Source: Methanosarcinales archaeon (GTDB lineage: Archaea; Halobacteriota; Methanosarcinia; Methanosarcinales; Methanosarcinaceae). From it: a stretch of 33,049 nt of DNA. Below are positions 32,041 through 33,049 of this stretch, piece by piece; positions within the stretch are counted from its first letter, which is position 1, and every line of letters begins with the position of its first letter. The translations under genes were made by a program, and so were the position numbers. The stretch covers positions 1 to 33,049 of the forward strand of contig JAIRKA010000109.1 of NCBI GenBank assembly GCA_031260345.1. The letters are read 5' to 3'. Under the pieces are notes generated by a model, which saw only the letters and a program-made list of their open reading frames with translations, had not been told where the DNA came from and did not search any database.

Positions 32041-33049
32041 ATGGCACTCAATCACTTATTACAATCCAATTTGGATACACATCGCTTTATAAAATACATT
32101 TTTCTGATTTTTGCATCATTGATTCTCTTATTTTCGTTCGTTGGCGGAGCACACGCTGCCAATGGCGCTTTCGGCGGAGGGGAAGGGACTCAGCTCAATC
32201 CTTTTATCATTGAAGATGCCGCTGACTTAACGGCAATCAATTCACATCTTGGCAGTTGCTTTATTTTGGGTCAAAATATTACGCTGACAGGGGAATGGAC
32301 ACCGATCGGGTCTCTCGCAAATCCGTTTACGGGAAGGTTGGACGGAAACGGGAAAACAATTTCAAATTTGACAATTAATTCGACATCACCCTATGTCGGT
32401 TTATTTTCCTGCACAAGCGGCGCTTCTATTACCAATTTAACGCTTGAATCTGCAGTTGTTCAAAGTACTGCATCTAATTCCGGAGCTCTTGCAGGCCAGG
32501 CAAATAATACGATTTTTGACAACATCACCATTACGGGAGATATAAAGGGAAATAGTCAGGTCGGCGGTTTGGCGGGCTTTGTAGTCAGTAATTCAACTAT
32601 TTCAAACTCCTTTGCGGCAGGAAATGTAAGTGGAAATGGTACAGTCGGCGGTTTTGTAGGCGATGTATACAGTTCAACCATTTCAAACTCCTCCGCTGTC
32701 GGAAATGTAAGTGGGGCCGGCTCCACCGGCGGTTTTGTAGGCTATGCATTCGAACCAACCATTTCAAACTCTTTCTTTATCGGAAATGTAAGTGGAAGTG
32801 AATTAGTCGGCGGTTTTATAGGCGAGACATATCTTTTAAATATTTCAAACTCCTTCGCGGCAGGAAATGTAAGCGGAAATGAGTTAGTCGGCGGTTTTGC
32901 GGGCAAAGTAAGCTTTTATTCAACTATTTCAAACTCCTTCACTATCGGAAATGTAAGTGGAAATAGTTCAGTCGGCGGTTTTATAGGTCAGATGGACCGC
33001 ACTGAAATCAGCAACATTATGATCCTAAATAATTTTGTTAACGGAACAA
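32041..33049 (+). CDS. Secreted GLUG-repeat adhesin-like protein, N-terminal part (runs off the window)
   Basis: An open frame from ATG 32041 to the window end (336 codons, no stop), absent from the ORF track because it is unfinished. It has a long signal sequence: a basic head, then the hydrophobic FIKYIFLIFASLILLFSFVGGAHA. After GTQLNPFIIEDAADLTAINSHL and DGNGKTISNLTINS come tandem GLUG-type repeats of about 27-29 residues (S-x-VGG[F/L]-x-G ... STISNSF-x-x-GNVSG), at least five in view. GLUG repeats form right-handed beta-helix-like stalks in adhesins and peptidases of gut and host-associated microbes. N-glycosylation sequons (NVSG, NGT) recur. Any C-terminal domain or anchor is beyond the edge. 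The strong doubled ribosome site suggests high expression. Confidence 0.85.
   Translation, partial: MALNHLLQSNLDTHRFIKYIFLIFASLILLFSFVGGAHAANGAFGGGEGTQLNPFIIEDAADLTAINSHLGSCFILGQNITLTGEWTPIGSLANPFTGRLDGNGKTISNLTINSTSPYVGLFSCTSGASITNLTLESAVVQSTASNSGALAGQANNTIFDNITITGDIKGNSQVGGLAGFVVSNSTISNSFAAGNVSGNGTVGGFVGDVYSSTISNSSAVGNVSGAGSTGGFVGYAFEPTISNSFFIGNVSGSELVGGFIGETYLLNISNSFAAGNVSGNELVGGFAGKVSFYSTISNSFTIGNVSGNSSVGGFIGQMDRTEISNIMILNNFVNGT
32580..32965 (+). repeat. In-frame tandem repeats of the GLUG protein
   Basis: Units of about 80-87 bp sharing ATTTCAAACTCC, GGAAATGTAAGTGG and GTCGGCGGTTTT, with about five copies in view. DNA-level conservation is high, pointing to recent expansion or ongoing recombination. 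Confidence 0.8.

Noticed and set aside
32580-32965. Regular repeats with about 80-87 bp period that could suggest a CRISPR array
   Set aside because: The repeats are in frame within an open coding sequence, imperfect, and encode GLUG motifs; there are no short identical direct repeats with unique spacers.

Overview
The window reads as chromosomal DNA of a moderately AT-rich methanogenic archaeon, most plausibly a Methanosarcinales relative; a host-associated Methanimicrococcus-like organism would fit, but the genus is a guess. Supporting evidence: homologues of methanogenesis marker proteins 9 and 2, archaeal GatE, a compact archaeal NifB, a ferredoxin:thioredoxin reductase catalytic subunit, DUF447, DUF1638, DUF2149, DUF2162 and DUF5611 proteins, a PGF-CTERM surface protein, archaeal TATA boxes and GGAGG-type ribosome binding sites. 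No rRNA, CRISPR array, transposase or phage structural gene was found.

Layout. 1-472 (-): 5' part of a PIN-domain ATPase. 575-3259 (-): a large surface lipoprotein made of two 400-residue tandem repeats. 3647-4042 (-): hisI, divergent from a run of four + strand genes (degenerate KaiC/RecA-like protein, marker 9, CitG-like protein, DUF447) that looks like a cofactor or coenzyme biosynthesis cluster. 7904-9815 (-): a HAD hydrolase and a metallo-beta-lactamase-fold hydrolase. 9981-11500 (+): an iron-sulfur flavoprotein followed by nifB. 11523-13589 (-): a very AT-rich OLD-type ATPase/TOPRIM nuclease, probably acquired. 13770-14786 (+): marker 2.

14912-22438 (+) is the most interesting block: a DUF2162 seven-helix membrane protein, an ExbB/TolQ-type proton channel, a DUF2149 ExbD-like protein with an Asp at the start of its single helix, and a 1797-residue CobN-like chelatase with a signal peptide and a C-terminal membrane anchor. 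The same four families make up hmuS-T-U-V of Bacteroidota haem uptake operons. Here they occur without the outer-membrane parts, which suggests a proton-motive-force-driven tetrapyrrole (haem, corrinoid or F430-like) metal-handling machine on the outside of a single-membrane archaeon.

22439-26133 holds small genes (an unrecognised 100-aa protein, DUF5611, two small two-helix membrane proteins, a 67-aa protein, FTR catalytic subunit), tRNA-Thr(GGT), tRNA-His(GTG), a decayed copy of the tRNA-Thr 3' end, and several nested inverted repeats and hairpins. 26309-27100 is DUF1638. 27269-29068 (-) is a six-PKD-domain PGF-CTERM protein. 29732-31648 (+) is gatE. The window ends inside a secreted GLUG-repeat adhesin-like protein (32041->33049). 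Three large repeat-built surface proteins in 33 kb suggest a cell envelope specialised for contact with a host or partner.
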